Shown here: positions 24,236 through 34,990 of the stretch, one piece after another
Numbering within the stretch: the stretch's first letter is position 1
Layout of the letters: every line of letters starts with the position of its first letter
Assembly: GCA_015847255.1 (NCBI GenBank)
Contig: JADLZK010008410.1
Location: forward strand, 124,001 to 188,000
Source of the DNA: Hyparrhenia diplandra
Taxonomy: Eukaryota; Streptophyta; Magnoliopsida; Poales; Poaceae
Length of the DNA: 64,000 nt
Reading direction: 5' to 3'
The notes under the pieces: model-generated
The model's input: the letters and a program-made list of their open reading frames with translations, nothing else
Databases searched by the model: none
Told to the model about the DNA's origin: nothing
Made by a program: the position numbers and the translations under genes

Positions 24236-24255
24236 ATTTGAGTTTCCAGCAGTGC

Positions 24256-24680
24256 AAGAAGCTAAGACAGATATGGCCAGGTTATTACACGGGACAGATC
24301 AAGAAGCAACGGAACTATCAGCATAACAAGCAAATCGCCAGGAAAGCTTCACCAACCTGCTGGAACCTGTCGGAGAGGAGGAATCGTCAGTGGGAAACAC
24401 CAATGTGGCATACGTTGTCTGTTGCCACCTTCCATGGATGCCTCGATCTCCCTGTAATGCGGTCCTAAGTTAATTTCACCTCGCTTTATCAGCTGCATAT
24501 AGAGAGAAACAAACGACGATGACAGTCCATTCCTGTGGCGCTAGCGATAGATCGAAGCTCGGCCCTTTGCAAATGCTGCTGCAGAAGAGAAGTTTGTTGA
24601 TCTCGCTGATCACATCGACATGTTCGATCGATCTGCAGGTGATCGATGCGATGCGCCAGTACTGATGTGCCTTTCTGCTG
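24256..24680 (+). promoter_or_regulatory. PC1 upstream region, paralogous to PC2 upstream region
   Basis: From the CACTA right flank (CAAGAAGCTAAGACAGAT) to the TATA box, this region is alignable with 27615-28076 upstream of PC2, for example AAATCGCCAGGAAA, GCTGGAACCTGT, CACCTCGCTTTATCAG and GACATGTTCGA. The duplication unit therefore included at least 0.4 kb of promoter. The CACTA element inserted at the distal edge of this block. Confidence 0.6.
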
Positions 24681-24700
24681 TATAAATAGACATTAGTGTC
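24681..24700 (+). promoter_or_regulatory. PC1 TATA box and adjacent near-palindrome
   Basis: TATAAATA at 24681-24688, 140 bases before the ATG, is followed by GACATTAGTGTC at 24689-24700. The same arrangement is found in PC2, PC3 and (weaker) PC4. TATA-to-ATG distance fits a 5' leader of about 110 bases. Confidence 0.75.
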
Positions 24701-24827
24701 ACACTCCTGCTTACCAAGAGCTACACATCAGCAGCTGCAGGAAGAGAGTATAGGTGCCGTGGCAAGGGCAGCAGAAGTTCGTTAGTTGCTGGCCAGGGCC
24801 GAGACGACGACGACGAAGCGGCAACTA

Positions 24828-25537
24828 ATGGCGTCATCCAGGCAAGTGCTGCTCTTGGCCGTGGTCGCCGCCGTCGCGTGCCTCGTGTCCATGGCCTCCG
24901 CCGTGCAGTGGATGGTCGGGGACGATGGCGGCTGGAGGGCCCAGTTCAACCATACCGGCTGGGCCGACGGCAAGACGTTCGTGGTCGGCGACAGCCTGAG
25001 TACGCACACCATCGCCCTGAACACGCACACGCACTTACTTATATATATAGATATAGATATTTCGTTGGACTTGATCCCCGTTATATTGTCTCGTATGCAC
25101 TTGTAGTTTTCATGTACAACAAGGAGAACCACACGGTGGCGCAGGTCGGCAAGGACGACTTCGCGGCGTGCAACCTGGATGGCAACTTCCTCGGGTTCTG
25201 GGGCTCCGGCAACGACGTCGTGACGCTGAACCAGACCGGCAAGGCGTGGTTCATCTGCACCGTTCCCGGCCACTGCGACGGCGGCATGAAGCTCGTCATC
25301 GACGTGGTCGACCTCACCATCACCCCAGCGCCGGCCCCAGCAGCCCCGTCGCCGGCGTTCCCGGTTCCGGGAGTCCCGGCCCCAGCCCCGCTCCCGTACT
25401 TCCCGGGAGACCCCGCGGCCCCGGCCCCGGCATCGCCGCCGCCGGCGGCACCGCCGTCTGCTGCGGTGAGGAACCCGGTCGGCTGCGCGGTGGCCGCGGT
25501 GGCAGCCGCCGTGGTCGCGCTCGCGCTCGCGTTCTAG
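24828..25537 (+). CDS. PC1: phytocyanin, uclacyanin-type blue copper protein with proline-rich domain and GPI signal
   Basis: There are two exons, 24828-24999 and 25107-25537; the GT-AG intron of 107 bp gives a 200-residue product. Residues 1-25 form a signal peptide (MASSRQVLLLAVVAAVACL then ASA cleavage context). The plastocyanin-like domain spans about 26-125, with copper ligands His66, Cys108, His113 and Met118 and a Cys79-Cys114 disulfide pair, the uclacyanin pattern. An alanine/proline-rich stretch (about 128-175) resembles arabinogalactan modules, and the C-terminus is a hydrophobic GPI-anchor signal. The product is expected on the outer plasma membrane or in the wall, probably in electron transfer. 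NxT sites are present at 41, 65 and 99. The start is set by the signal peptide and the paralogs. Intact; partners unknown. Confidence 0.9.
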
Positions 25538-25809
25538 GGCGCCCTCTCCCCTGCCCGCTCTGTGATCGCCGTGATCGGTTTGGATTGTTTACTGCTGCTG
25601 TTCGTGCTTGGACTAGGCAGAACGTTAGCAAGAGTTTATACCTAGCAGAGAGCTATAAATATGTATCAGGGGTCTGCCTAGCCAGAGGGTCTCACTCAGG
25701 GCGATCCCTTTTTTTTTTTTCGAACTTGTTTCTGGTGATATGAGTTTGTCAGTCTGCTATATTACCGGCTGGCATTAATAAGTTCATTCTCATAAAGTTT
25801 AACTCTTCA

Positions 25810-27110
25810 TATTTTTATATTTTTTTTATAAGAATCACCGAGCTTTCATTAATCAATCAATAACAGCGGTACAATCAACGACCGTGAATCCAATCAACCA
25901 GTTTGGGTAATTTTTGTTTGAAAGGAACTGGAGGGGCGTGGAGCCCCTACAGTGATTTATTTTAAATAAAAGTTAAAACCGTGCAAGTACAAACCAGCTT
26001 GAGGGTGTGTTTAGATACCAGATTTCTCTCCAAATTTCACTATGCAAAAAGAAGATTCCCCATCACATCAAAATGCCGACACATGTATTGAATACGAAAT
26101 GTAGATAAAAAAAATAAACTAATTACACAGTTTAGATGTACATTGCGAGACGATTCTTTTGAGCCTAGTTACGCCATGGTAGGATAATATTTACCACTAA
26201 CAAACGAAACGCTACAGTGTGTACGATGTGACATACATGTCCCATCCGTCTAAAAATTTTGCCCAAACTTTTGGGATCTAAACACACCCAAGTTCAGGAA
26301 ACAAAAAGAAGTGGGAAAATATAAGAGAGCAAAGGAAAATTACAACAAGCTTTGTATCCATGAATTAAACGCGGCTGTAAACCTGGTCCTAACCCGCAGG
26401 GTGAGGATTCTGAGTTCCTTCTCCAAGATCACTTTAGCTCTCTGTGATACCCTTGAAGATGAGGTCATTTCTGATTGCCCAGATGCTCCAATAGACTAGG
26501 ATTGCTAGCACTATGAAGAATTCAGAGTTGGCTTGTGCTTTGATCTGCACAAGAGCATGAAAAATATCATTGTGATTTGTGATATGAATTCCCACTTGTG
26601 CCCAGCACTGAATTGCAAAGGGACAGTGAATGAAGAGGTGCTCCATGGTTTCTTCTGAATTACTCTGACAGTTCACATAGGTATAGGAAGGTAGGTGCAT
26701 TCTTTTCCTTTTGAGGAGGCTTCTTGTGCTTGGTCTGTCCTTTAATAGTAACAAGAAGAACACCTTGTGCTTCGGTTGACAACAATTTTTCCAGATCCAT
26801 TTGAAAGCTTGTGGAATCTGTCTGTGTCCTATGAGGATTTTGTAGGCTTTAGGTGGTGAGAAATTACCTCCTCTCATGGCCCAAGTGTCATGCTGATTAG
26901 AGAGATAGGTCTGGTCTTTGATGGCTTGAAGGGCAAGTAGTTGCTGGTGAGCAGTTTCAGACAAGGGCACGTTGAACATGGTTGATAGGTTTAGCTGATG
27001 CATCCACTTGCTGACTGTGATACTTTTTCTTGGCAAAGGAATGGAGTTCAGGGAACAATTCATACAGTCTGGGTAAATTGACCACATTTACAAAATCAGA
27101 GTGTGTACGT
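25810..27110 (-). mobile_element. LINE-2: 5'-truncated LINE, zf-RVT and 3' UTR
   Basis: The minus-strand ORF 27087-26434 carries the zf-RVT domain typical of plant LINE ORF2 ends: WAMRGGNFSPPKAYK, WIWKNCCQPKHKVFFLLLLKDRPSTRSLL, ETMEHLFIHCPFAIQCW. The 3' UTR continues down to a T-run at about 25810-25829, i.e. an A-tail on the minus strand (GCTCGGTGATTCTTATAAAA). A MITE at 26003-26289 lies in the 3' UTR. The 5' truncation point is near 27110. It lies between PC1 and PC2. Confidence 0.75.
26003..26289. mobile_element. MITE nested in LINE-2
   Basis: Inverted ends GGGTGTGTTTAGAT (26003) and ATCTAAACACACCC (to 26289) are perfect over 14 bases and bound 287 AT-rich bases with no ORF. GGGTGTGTTTAG-type ends are common in small grass DNA transposons. 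The immediate flanks (TGA and AAG) do not give a clear target duplication, so the superfamily is left open. Confidence 0.75.
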
Positions 27111-27151
27111 GTGCCACCTGCGTGCAAAAAATGATTAAAATGAATGAATAT

Positions 27152-27483
27152 ATATGTTCTAGATGTGCCTACGACAACTGCCTCCAGGATCCCAACCCCT
27201 CTCATAAGGAGGCGCTGCGACGGATCCTCACAGGTGGGACGCCGAGGCGATCGAGGCGCCGCGGACGCGCCTGATCGTCGAAAGCGTCTAGGTTGTTCGA
27301 TTAGTGAGTAATAGCGTCTTGATATCCTTCAGCTAGGGTGGGCTGAACTGATTGTATAACTCTTTTCCCCTAATGCGTCATTTGTGGCCGCGCCGTTGTA
27401 AACTTGGTTATCTCTCTCGCTTAATATAAAAGATGTGCAAACCTTTTGCGTATTCGAGAAAAAAAAAAATATGTTCTAGATGT
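27152..27483 (+). mobile_element. 5'-truncated LINE insertion with 15-bp target duplication
   Basis: ATATGTTCTAGATGT occurs at 27152-27166 and again at 27469-27483. The 302 bases between them end in a plus-strand A-tail (27459-27469) preceded by TTTTGCGTATTCGAG, a common 3' end of grass L1 elements. This is the hallmark of target-primed reverse transcription. No coding remains. It lies 1.03 kb upstream of the PC2 start. Confidence 0.85.
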
Positions 27484-27614
27484 TAATGATTTTTTTTTAA
27501 TTATGTGGATATAAAAATGAATATATATAGCCTCAAGAAGCGGCCAAATGCAAAAACCAAATTACTCATAGCTTTTTTACATGAAGCAGTAATAACATAT
27601 AGAATGATCATTAC

Positions 27615-28096
27615 AATCCAAGAAGACAGATACAGCCAGCTGGTAACTACACAAGATTGAAGAGAAGCGACGGAGAGCTGTCAGCTAAACAAATCGCCAG
27701 GAAAAGTGTCACCGGCTGGCTAACCCGCTGGAACCTGTTGGAGCCTCCCCTGATGAACCGTCTGCAGGGGAAAGACCAATGCAATGTGGCAAACATTGTT
27801 CGTTGCCACCTGCCATGATGCCTTCCCTCCAATTCACTCTGAATTTCGTCCACTGATGACGATCCCGATGCACTCTTCATCGCCTCGCTTTTATCAGTTA
27901 CAGCTGCTTGCAGAAACAGTCCATATGATGCATTGTTTTGTGGCACTACCGAGATGATGCCCTTTGTTGCTTGCTGCTAGCAAGAGTATATTCGAGAAGC
28001 TGACCTCATCACAGGCTTCACAGCGACATGTTCGAGATCAAGTAGTACAGTAATGCTCACCTTTCTGCTGTGTATGTATAAATAGACACGAGTGTC
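27615..28096 (+). promoter_or_regulatory. PC2 upstream region and core promoter
   Basis: TATAAATA lies at 28077-28084, followed by the near-palindrome GACACGAGTGTC at 28085-28096. Upstream blocks are shared with PC1 (24256-24680) and, inverted, with PC3 (42060-42370). The left boundary reads CAATCCAAGAAGACAGAT, resembling the CACTA insertion site upstream of PC1 without the element. Confidence 0.65.
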
Positions 28097-28197
28097 ACTC
28101 CTGCTTGCCAAGCCACATCAGCAGCTGCAGCAAGAGTATAGTGGTATAGCGTGGCAAGAGCAGCAGATTGAATCGAACGATGACGAAGCGGCAACTC

Positions 28198-28818
28198 ATG
28201 GCGTCCTCCAAGCAAGTGCAGGTCATGGCGGTGGTCGCCGCCGTCGCGTGCCTCGCGCCGCTGGCCTCCGCCACGGTGTATATGGTTGGGGACGGCGACG
28301 GCTGGAGGGCCAAGTTCAACCAGACCGGCTGGGCCGATGGCAAGACGTTCTTTGTCGGCGACAGCCTGAGTACGCACATATATCATCACCCTGAACACGC
28401 ACACGCACTTAATTATATATAGATAGTATTTCGTTGGACTTATCCCCAATTCCATTATTGTCTCGTTCTTGCAGTGTTCATGTACAACAAGGAATACCAC
28501 ACGGTGGCGCAGGTCGGCCAGCACGACTTCTTAGCGTGCAACATACAGGGCAACCTGATCGCCGGGCCCTGGAACACCGGCATGGACACCGTGACGCTGA
28601 ACCAGCCCGGCAAGATGTGGTTCATCTGCACCGCCTTCGCCACGCGCGACGGCGGCATGAAGCTCGCCATCAACGTGGAAGTCGCCCCAGTCCCGGTGGC
28701 CCCGCCGCCGTGGTTCCCGCTCCCACCACTCCCCGGTCCCTATGGGTCCTATTGCCCGGCCCGATTTTCCGCTCGCCGCTCACCTGGTGGCGGGATCGCC
28801 CCGGCCCCGTCCCAGTAA
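28198..28818 (+). pseudogene. PC2: phytocyanin paralog with lost copper ligand and broken 3' end
   Basis: Exons 28198-28369 and 28475-28818 give 171 residues; an in-frame ATG at 28180 could add six residues. Signal peptide 1-25 and the fold are intact up to His66 and Cys109. The FICTVPGHC segment of the paralogs reads FICTAFATR here: Thr114 replaces the second copper His and Arg115 replaces the disulfide Cys, while Met119 remains. Copper binding is unlikely. The proline-rich part shifts frame relative to PC3 and stops at 28816, before the anchor. A Copia element then starts at 28838 inside the ancestral coding region; the rest of the gene lies beyond 34136. Expression of a secreted, non-copper protein is conceivable, but I call it a pseudogene. 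Confidence 0.8.
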
Positions 28819-28837
28819 TGCCGGTGGCAGCGCCGCC

Positions 28838-29298
28838 TGTTGGATAATCTTGTGTTCCCGAAAGTGACGTGGAGGCCACGGTGGAACCGGTTAGGTGAAA
28901 TCGATGTCAGAATTTGAATTATGTTGATGCCGGAAAACGGTTCGCCGGGCGAGGAGCGCCGGGCTGGAGCGGGGAGCGCGCGGCCGGACGCCGAACAGTT
29001 GCAGCGTGTGTTTTAGTCATCTGTATCTCGTGATTAGCAGTTGTTTTATTCAGAAGCGTGTGTGTTAGCTACCGATATAAATACTTGGATGTAAGGAGCG
29101 TGGAGTAGCGCTTCGCTTAGCATTGTAATCGTGTTTGAACTCAGTGTAATCGGAAGGTGAAAAGGGCACCGCCACCGGGCGGTTGCCGCTCGCGGTTCAT
29201 TGAGTGTTCATTCGATTTCATCCGCTTTTTCGGGCGCGATCTTGAGATAGGTTTAGCCAGTTCGTGTTCAAGCTAGTGATTGTTGATCTTGGCCATCA
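28838..29298 (+). repeat. Copia-2 5' LTR
   Basis: 461 bp, TG...CA bounded. A TATAAATA promoter box at about 29077-29084 lies in the expected position for element transcription. Confidence 0.9.
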
Positions 29299-29348
29299 CG
29301 TGGTATCGGAGCCGCAATCACTTAGCATCACCACCACAGAGCATATCC

Positions 29349-32300
29349 ATGGCGTTGGTGACGGGCGATGGGGGCCGGAGTGGCGACGCCGGGTATCGGC
29401 AGTTGTTCCCGACGATGACAGCCACCAATTACACGAGTTGGAGTATTCGTGTACAAGCAATCATGGAGGAGCAGGGATGGTGGGGGATCGTGGAGCCGTC
29501 GGAGGGGAATTCGACGAGAGCACCGACGGAGACGGAGACGGGCAAGGATGTGAAGGTGCGCACACACTGCTCCAAAGGCTCGCCGATGATCTCTTGATGC
29601 AAGTCAAGAAGAAGACCAGAAGGGAGGTTTGGGAGTCGCCAGCACGGTTCGTGGGCGCTGAACGCCGGGGAGAGACGCTACGCCGCAAACTTTGTAAACA
29701 GAGTTTGATGCCATGAAGATGAAGGAGGAGGAGACTGTCGATGAGTTTGCTGGAAAACTGACGGCAATGTCAATCCGTTTCAGTAACCTAGGCGGGACCT
29801 TGGAGGACAGAGCCATGGTGAAGAAGTTATTCAACACCGTGCCTGATAGATTCATCCAAGTTGTGGCCGGATCGAGCGTAATCAAGACCTCGTGACTCGG
29901 AGTTCGATGATGCCATTGGGAGGATCGGGACATATGAAGAGCGACCGGCAAGTTTCGAGGTGGCAAATCTAAAAGTGGATGGTGCTACTCACTCAAGCCG
30001 AGTGGGATGCACCGAGAAGAGATCAAGTGGAGAAGGGTCGGTGGTGGCAAGCCATCGGGTGCTGGAGGTCGAGGAAGAGGACATGGTCGAGGTGGAGGCG
30101 GGGGTGGTCGTGGTGGGCATGGTGATGCAGAAACACCGACGTAAAGGATAAGAGTCATATTAAGTGTTTCAAATGCAAGCTTAATGGACACTATGCCAAC
30201 CGATGTCCAAACCAGAAGAAAGAAGATGAAGCTCATCATGTGAAGGCTGAGATGGAGCCATCGGTGCTGTTTGCTGAATTGGAGGTGTTGGATTCATGTA
30301 GAAGCTCACAGCCAAAGGTTCAGTGGAAGGATGTGCCTGAATGGAGGCCCTATGCAACCGAGCTACATTTTGTCGGGTAATGGAGAGCCCACTGGTGACA
30401 CATGGTGCCTTGACAGTGGTGCCAAAGAACCACATGACCGGAGATAGAGAGAAGTTCGCAGAAATTGACTCTACATTCTCTCGGTAAGGTTAAATTTGGT
30501 GATGGATCCACTTTAGATATTACCGGTATTGGTTCAATTGTGTTTAAGGGAAATGATGGGAATCAGTGGTTACTTAGAGATGTGTATTACATACCTAAAC
30601 TTAGAGCAAACTTGATTAGTCTTGGTCGATTAGCTGAACATGGTCATAGAGTTGTGATGGATGAAGATATCATTACTGTCATTGAAAAGAGTCCACATAG
30701 ATTGATCATGTGTGTCTAAAGAAGTCCTGCAAATAGTTTATACAAGATTGGGCTCGTTGTTGGGGAACCCGTCTGTTTGCTAGCTAGTGTTGAAGATCGG
30801 GATGGTTGTGGCATGGGAGATTAGGACATGTCAATTTTCATGCATTAAAACAGCTAGTTGATAAAGAGATGGCAGGGGAGTGCCATTGATTCAAAAAAAT
30901 CGAGGTGTGTTAGTCATGCTTAGTTGCAAAGGTGCTACATTTCCATTTCCTAGAAGTGCATTGTGGAGAGCGATGAACCATTGGGGCTAGTACATATTGA
31001 TTTGTGTGGACCTATTACACCCGAATCGCTTAGTGGAAACAAGTATTTTATGCTTTGTGTTGATGATTGCACAAGATGGTGTTCGTGTTTATGCTCAAAT
31101 CCAAGGATGAAGCGTTGAGTGCATTTGTGAAGTTTAAAGCTCAAGTTGAAAATAATTGCAATGACAAGATAAAAGTGTTGAGATCAGATAGAGGAGGTGA
31201 GTTCTTGAATGGAGCTTTGCAATCTATTTGTGATCAATTTTGGAATTAAGAGGCGCTTTATCGCCCCATACACACCACACAAAATGGGGTGTGGTGGAAA
31301 GAAAGAATAGAACAATCATGGAGATGACTAGGGCTTTAATGAAGAGCATGAAGATTCCTGAAAGGTTTTGGGCTGAGGCAGTTAGACATTCAGTTTACTT
31401 GATCAATAGATCGCCAACAAAAGCAATGGGGTACAGGACACCATATGAGGCTTGGAATGGCAAGAGGCCTCATCTTGGCCATTTAAAGATTTTTGGGTGC
31501 AAGGGCTATGTCAAGACAGTGAATCCATACTTGAAGAAACTAGATGACAGGTGTGTGCCAATGGTGTATTTTGGCATAGAAGAAGGCAACAAGGCTCACA
31601 GGATGTTTGATCCTCAAACCAACGTAATTGTTGTGAGTAGAGATGTTGTTTTTTGAGGAAACAAAGGAGTTGGGATTGGAATGTGTTGAGTGAAGACATT
31701 TCAGTTGAAATGGAGATGGGTGAGTGGAATTCTCACTACTATGGTAGTGTTGAGAGTGTTGGTGACAATGATACTCATAATGATCATCGATGGGTCGAGT
31801 GGAAGTGGAAGTGGAGAACAGGAGATTGTTGCGCACAATACCGGGGACGGTTTGAGTCCGAAGAAAATCGGACAACAGAGAGTTTTTCGTGCATTCCACA
31901 CTCTACGATCGAGTCAAAGAGAGATCAGGAAATGATTGATGCACTTGACAGTGATGATTATGATGAAACTCCAAGGAAAATTACGAGCATCAATGATGTG
32001 TATCAAGATAGTCAAGTTGTGACATTCGGTTTAGACACATAAGAACAGATCAAGAAGATTCAGATGGACAAGAAAATTCAGCTCCCGATCCGCAAGCATT
32101 AGTGCATTATTGATAAAGTGATGGAGGAACCTACATGTTTCAAGGAGGGCAGTTGAGGACCCAAACCGGGTAAAAGCTATGGATAGTGAGATGCAATCAA
32201 TTTGCAAGAATGGAACATGGGAACTTGCCACATTACCCATGGGACAGAAATCAATTGGGCTAAAATGGGTATTTAAGCTCAAGAAAAATGCGAAGGTGAG

Positions 32301-33600
32301 GTAGTGAAGCATAAAGCCAGATTAGTGGCTAAAGGGTATGTGCAAGAACAAGGTGTAGACTTTGATGAAGTCTTTGCTCCTGTTGCAAGGCTGGATACTA
32401 TCAGGTTGATACTGGCCTTAGCAAAGAAATAGAGGATGGCGGTGTGCATCATCTTGATGTGAAAACAACTTTCTTAAATGGAGAATTGGAAGAGGAAGTG
32501 TATGTGGCACAGCCGGAGGGATATGTTGAGAAAGGCAAGGAGAAGATGGTTTCAAAACCGAGTAAAGCACTCAGATGGGCTCAGACAAGCTCCAAGAGCT
32601 TGGAACATTGCTTGACAAATCACTGAAATTGTTGGGATTTAGCAAGTGTGCTAGTGAACCGCTTGTGTACAAGAGAGGAGTTGGGAAGTATGCAAAGTGA
32701 TTCTTGGTGTTTATGTAGATGATTTGATTGTGACTGGTGAGGATGTGTCGAGATAGACAGATTCAAGAAGCAAATGACTTCACAATTCGAGATGAGTGAC
32801 TTGGGTTTATTGTCATATTATCTTGGGATTGAGGTGGAGCAACTTGATGATCACATAACAATCGACAAAGCAGCTATGATAAGAAGATATCATCACGCTT
32901 TGGTATGGCAGATTGCAACCAAGCAAAATTCCCAATGGATCCCGGCACAAAACTTGATGCCGATAAACAGGGGAGAGAGTGGATGCTACCGAGTATAGAA
33001 GGGTTATAGGTTGTCTTTGATATCTATTGCATACCAGGCCCGATCTCTCATTCTCTCGTTGGAGTAGCAAGTAGGTTCATGGAAAAGCCAATGGTGAAGC
33101 ATAGAAATGCATCCAAGCAAATCATGAGATATTTGAAGGGAACTCTTAATTTTGGGTTGGTGTATACTCAAACCAAGCAAGAAGAAGTGCTAGTTGGCTT
33201 CTCGCATGCTGATGATGTTGGGGGTGACCTAGTCAAGAGGAGAAGCACAACAGAATGACATTCTATCCGAATGAGAGCTTGGTGACATGGAATTCTCACA
33301 TAGAAAAAAAAAGTAGCTTTGTCATCCTCGCGAGGCAGAATTCATGGCAAAGAATCGAGGCAGCCTAAGCAAGCTCTATGGCTAAGAACCTTTCGGGAGA
33401 GTTGATCGCAAGAAAGCCGTAGAGAAGGTGACATTGTTTGTGGACAACAATGCAGCTATAACCTTGATGAAGAATCCTATCTTTCATGGCCGTAGCAAAC
33501 ATATAGATATTAAGTACCATTTCATTAGAGAGTGTGTTGAGAGAGGTCGATTCAGTGAGAAAGATCCGACAAATGATCAAGGCGTATGCACTAACTAAGC
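29349..33600 (+). pseudogene. Copia-2 gag-pol remnant
   Basis: Gag opens at 29349 (MALVTGDGGRSGD, then YTSWSIRVQAIMEEQGWW). A CCHC knuckle with CFKCKLNGHYANRC is at 30165-30206. A protease DSGA motif is near 30410. Integrase shows WHGRLGH-like sequence near 30805, SDRGGEF near 31185 and VVERKNRTIMEM near 31285-31325. RT shows LDVKTTFLNGELEEEVYV near 32455-32505 and YVDD at 32712-32723. RNase H ends near 33545 with KHIDIKYHFIREC. Many frameshifts and stops separate the blocks; the longest readable block is 31240-31656. Confidence 0.85.
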
Positions 33601-33682
33601 CACCGCCGCCATCAAGCCGCCGCTGATGAGGTACTTGTTGGGGGGATTCGTGATCTCGGTGCACATCAAGATTAGGGGAGAT

Positions 33683-34136
33683 TGTTGGATAATCTTGTGT
33701 TCCCGAAAGTGACGGAGGTCACGGTGGAGCCGGTTAGGTGAAATCGATGTCGAATTTGAATTATGTTGATGGCGGGAAAACGGTTCGCCGGGCGAGGAGC
33801 GCGGGGCTGGAGCGGGAGCGCAGCCGGACGCCGAATAGTTGCAGCGTGTGTTTTCAGTCATCTTGTATCTCGTGATTAGCAGCTTGTTTTATTCAAGAAG
33901 CGTGTGTGTTAGCACGATATAAATACTTGGATGTAAGGAGCGTGGAGTAGCGCTTCGCTTAGCATTGTAATCGTGTTTGAACTCGTAATCGAAGGTGAAA
34001 GGGGCACCGCCCCCGGGCGGTTGCCGCTCAGGTTCATTGAGTGTTCATTCGATTTCATCCGCTTTTTCTTGCGCCGATCTTGAGATAGGTTTAGCCAGTT
34101 TGTGTTCAAGCTAGTGATTGTTGATCTTGGCCATCA
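33683..34136 (+). repeat. Copia-2 3' LTR
   Basis: 454 bp, paired with 28838-29298, and followed by the CCGCC duplication and the remaining PC2 sequence. Confidence 0.9.
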
Positions 34137-34440
34137 CCGCCGTCGCGCCATGAGGAACCCGCTCGGGCGGCGCGGTGGTCCCGCGTGGCGGCAGTAGCCG
34201 TGGTCGCGGCCGCGCCCTCTCCCCGCCCCTACCGTCACCGTGCACGCATTACATGCACGCGTTGCAACATTGTTAATTACTTGCATTGCATTTCGTTTCC
34301 AAAGTGTGGTGACCGGTGAGAGCATTGTTTTTAGTTTGGATTTGTTTATCGCCGCTGGTGTTCGTGCTTAGATCAACTATATATAGGTAGCATCAGCAAA
34401 GAGTTGAGAGCTTAGGGTTTAGGGCTCCTCATGGCCACGG
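34137..34440 (+). pseudogene. PC2 3' remnant (C-terminus and 3' UTR) beyond Copia-2
   Basis: After the CCGCC duplication the sequence matches the ends of PC1 and PC3: GAGGAACCCGCTCGG corresponds to their AVRNP segment, and GTAGCCGTGGTCGCGGCC to the alanine/valine-rich anchor. Further on, TTGGATTTGTTTATCGCCGC and GTTCGTGCTTAG match the PC1 3' UTR. It is out of frame and lacks the normal stop. This proves that Copia-2 split PC2 near the start of its anchor signal. Confidence 0.85.
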
Positions 34441-34681
34441 CTTAGGATTGTTGTCCCGATTTACGTGAGAATTTGTTTGGTTGGGTGTATGAGTCGTTGT
34501 ATGCGTACTAGTGTAGCCAAGGTTGGGTGTGTTTGGTTTGGTGTACACAAAATGGTGCAATCACACGTTCTTAATTTCGATCGGTATGCTCCCCTTTCCT
34601 CCTTTTTCTCTGTCCTTAAATACGATAACACCATCCACACGCCTCCCGCACACCCATTCCCTCATCGCCCCCGCATCCCGA

Positions 34682-34827
34682 AGTGGCGGATCCACGGGCG
34701 GGGCTGCCCCGGCAGCCCCCCCCGAGAGGTTGATTTTCCCTTGTAATTACACCATGAAACGACCTGATTTTCATTAGCTTTGCTTTATTTAGCCCCCCCA
34801 CCGACATGTCATCCTGGCTCCGCCCCT
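34682..34827. mobile_element. Small MITE-like element
   Basis: Left end AGTGGCGGATCCAC and right end CTGGCTCCGCCCCT are imperfect inverted repeats bounding 146 bases without an ORF. AGTGGCGGAGCCA-type ends are common in small plant hAT-like elements. No convincing 8-bp duplication is visible. Confidence 0.5.
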
Positions 34828-34990
34828 ACCTCCTCATCTCTCTGCGGTCGCTCCGTCCACAGAGAGCCATCCCATGCGTGGCCATGAGTGACAACGCCAC
34901 CGACACAGACTCCTCCGATGTGTGCTGCGCTCTGGGCCCTTTCAATGGCTGCTTAGTTTGTGACTGTGTCTCCCACTCGCCATCTTTGCT

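Larger units (their letters stand above)
11704..24255. mobile_element. CACTA (En/Spm) DNA transposon, non-autonomous, carrying a host gene and nested Gypsy elements
   Basis: The left end reads CACTACCAGAAACTTAAAT from 11704. The right end, read inward on the minus strand from 24255, is CACTGCTGGAAACTCAAAT. These are CACTA-type terminal inverted repeats. The flanking bases are CAA at 11701-11703 and CAA at 24256-24258, the 3-bp duplication typical of CACTA insertion. AT-rich subterminal repeats lie inside both ends. Removing Gypsy-A (15165-23903) leaves about 3.8 kb with no recognisable transposase, so it depended on enzymes from elsewhere. It carries a grass gene copy at 12332-13496. Confidence 0.88.
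28838..34136 (+). mobile_element. Copia-2 retrotransposon, full-length, decayed, inserted in PC2
   Basis: LTRs 28838-29298 (461 bp) and 33683-34136 (454 bp) begin TGTTGGATAATC and end GGCCATCA. The exact 5-bp duplication CCGCC flanks the element (28833-28837 and 34137-34141). The primer site TGGTATCGGAGCC begins at 29301, and a PPT (ATTAGGGGAGAT) precedes the 3' LTR at 33671-33682. LTRs differ by several substitutions and small indels, so the insertion is not recent. Confidence 0.95.

Noticed and set aside
25168..25743. 191-codon plus-strand frame overlapping PC1 exon 2
   Set aside because: Shifted-frame shadow of the GC-rich PC1 exon; Arg/Gly/His-rich and without phytocyanin features.
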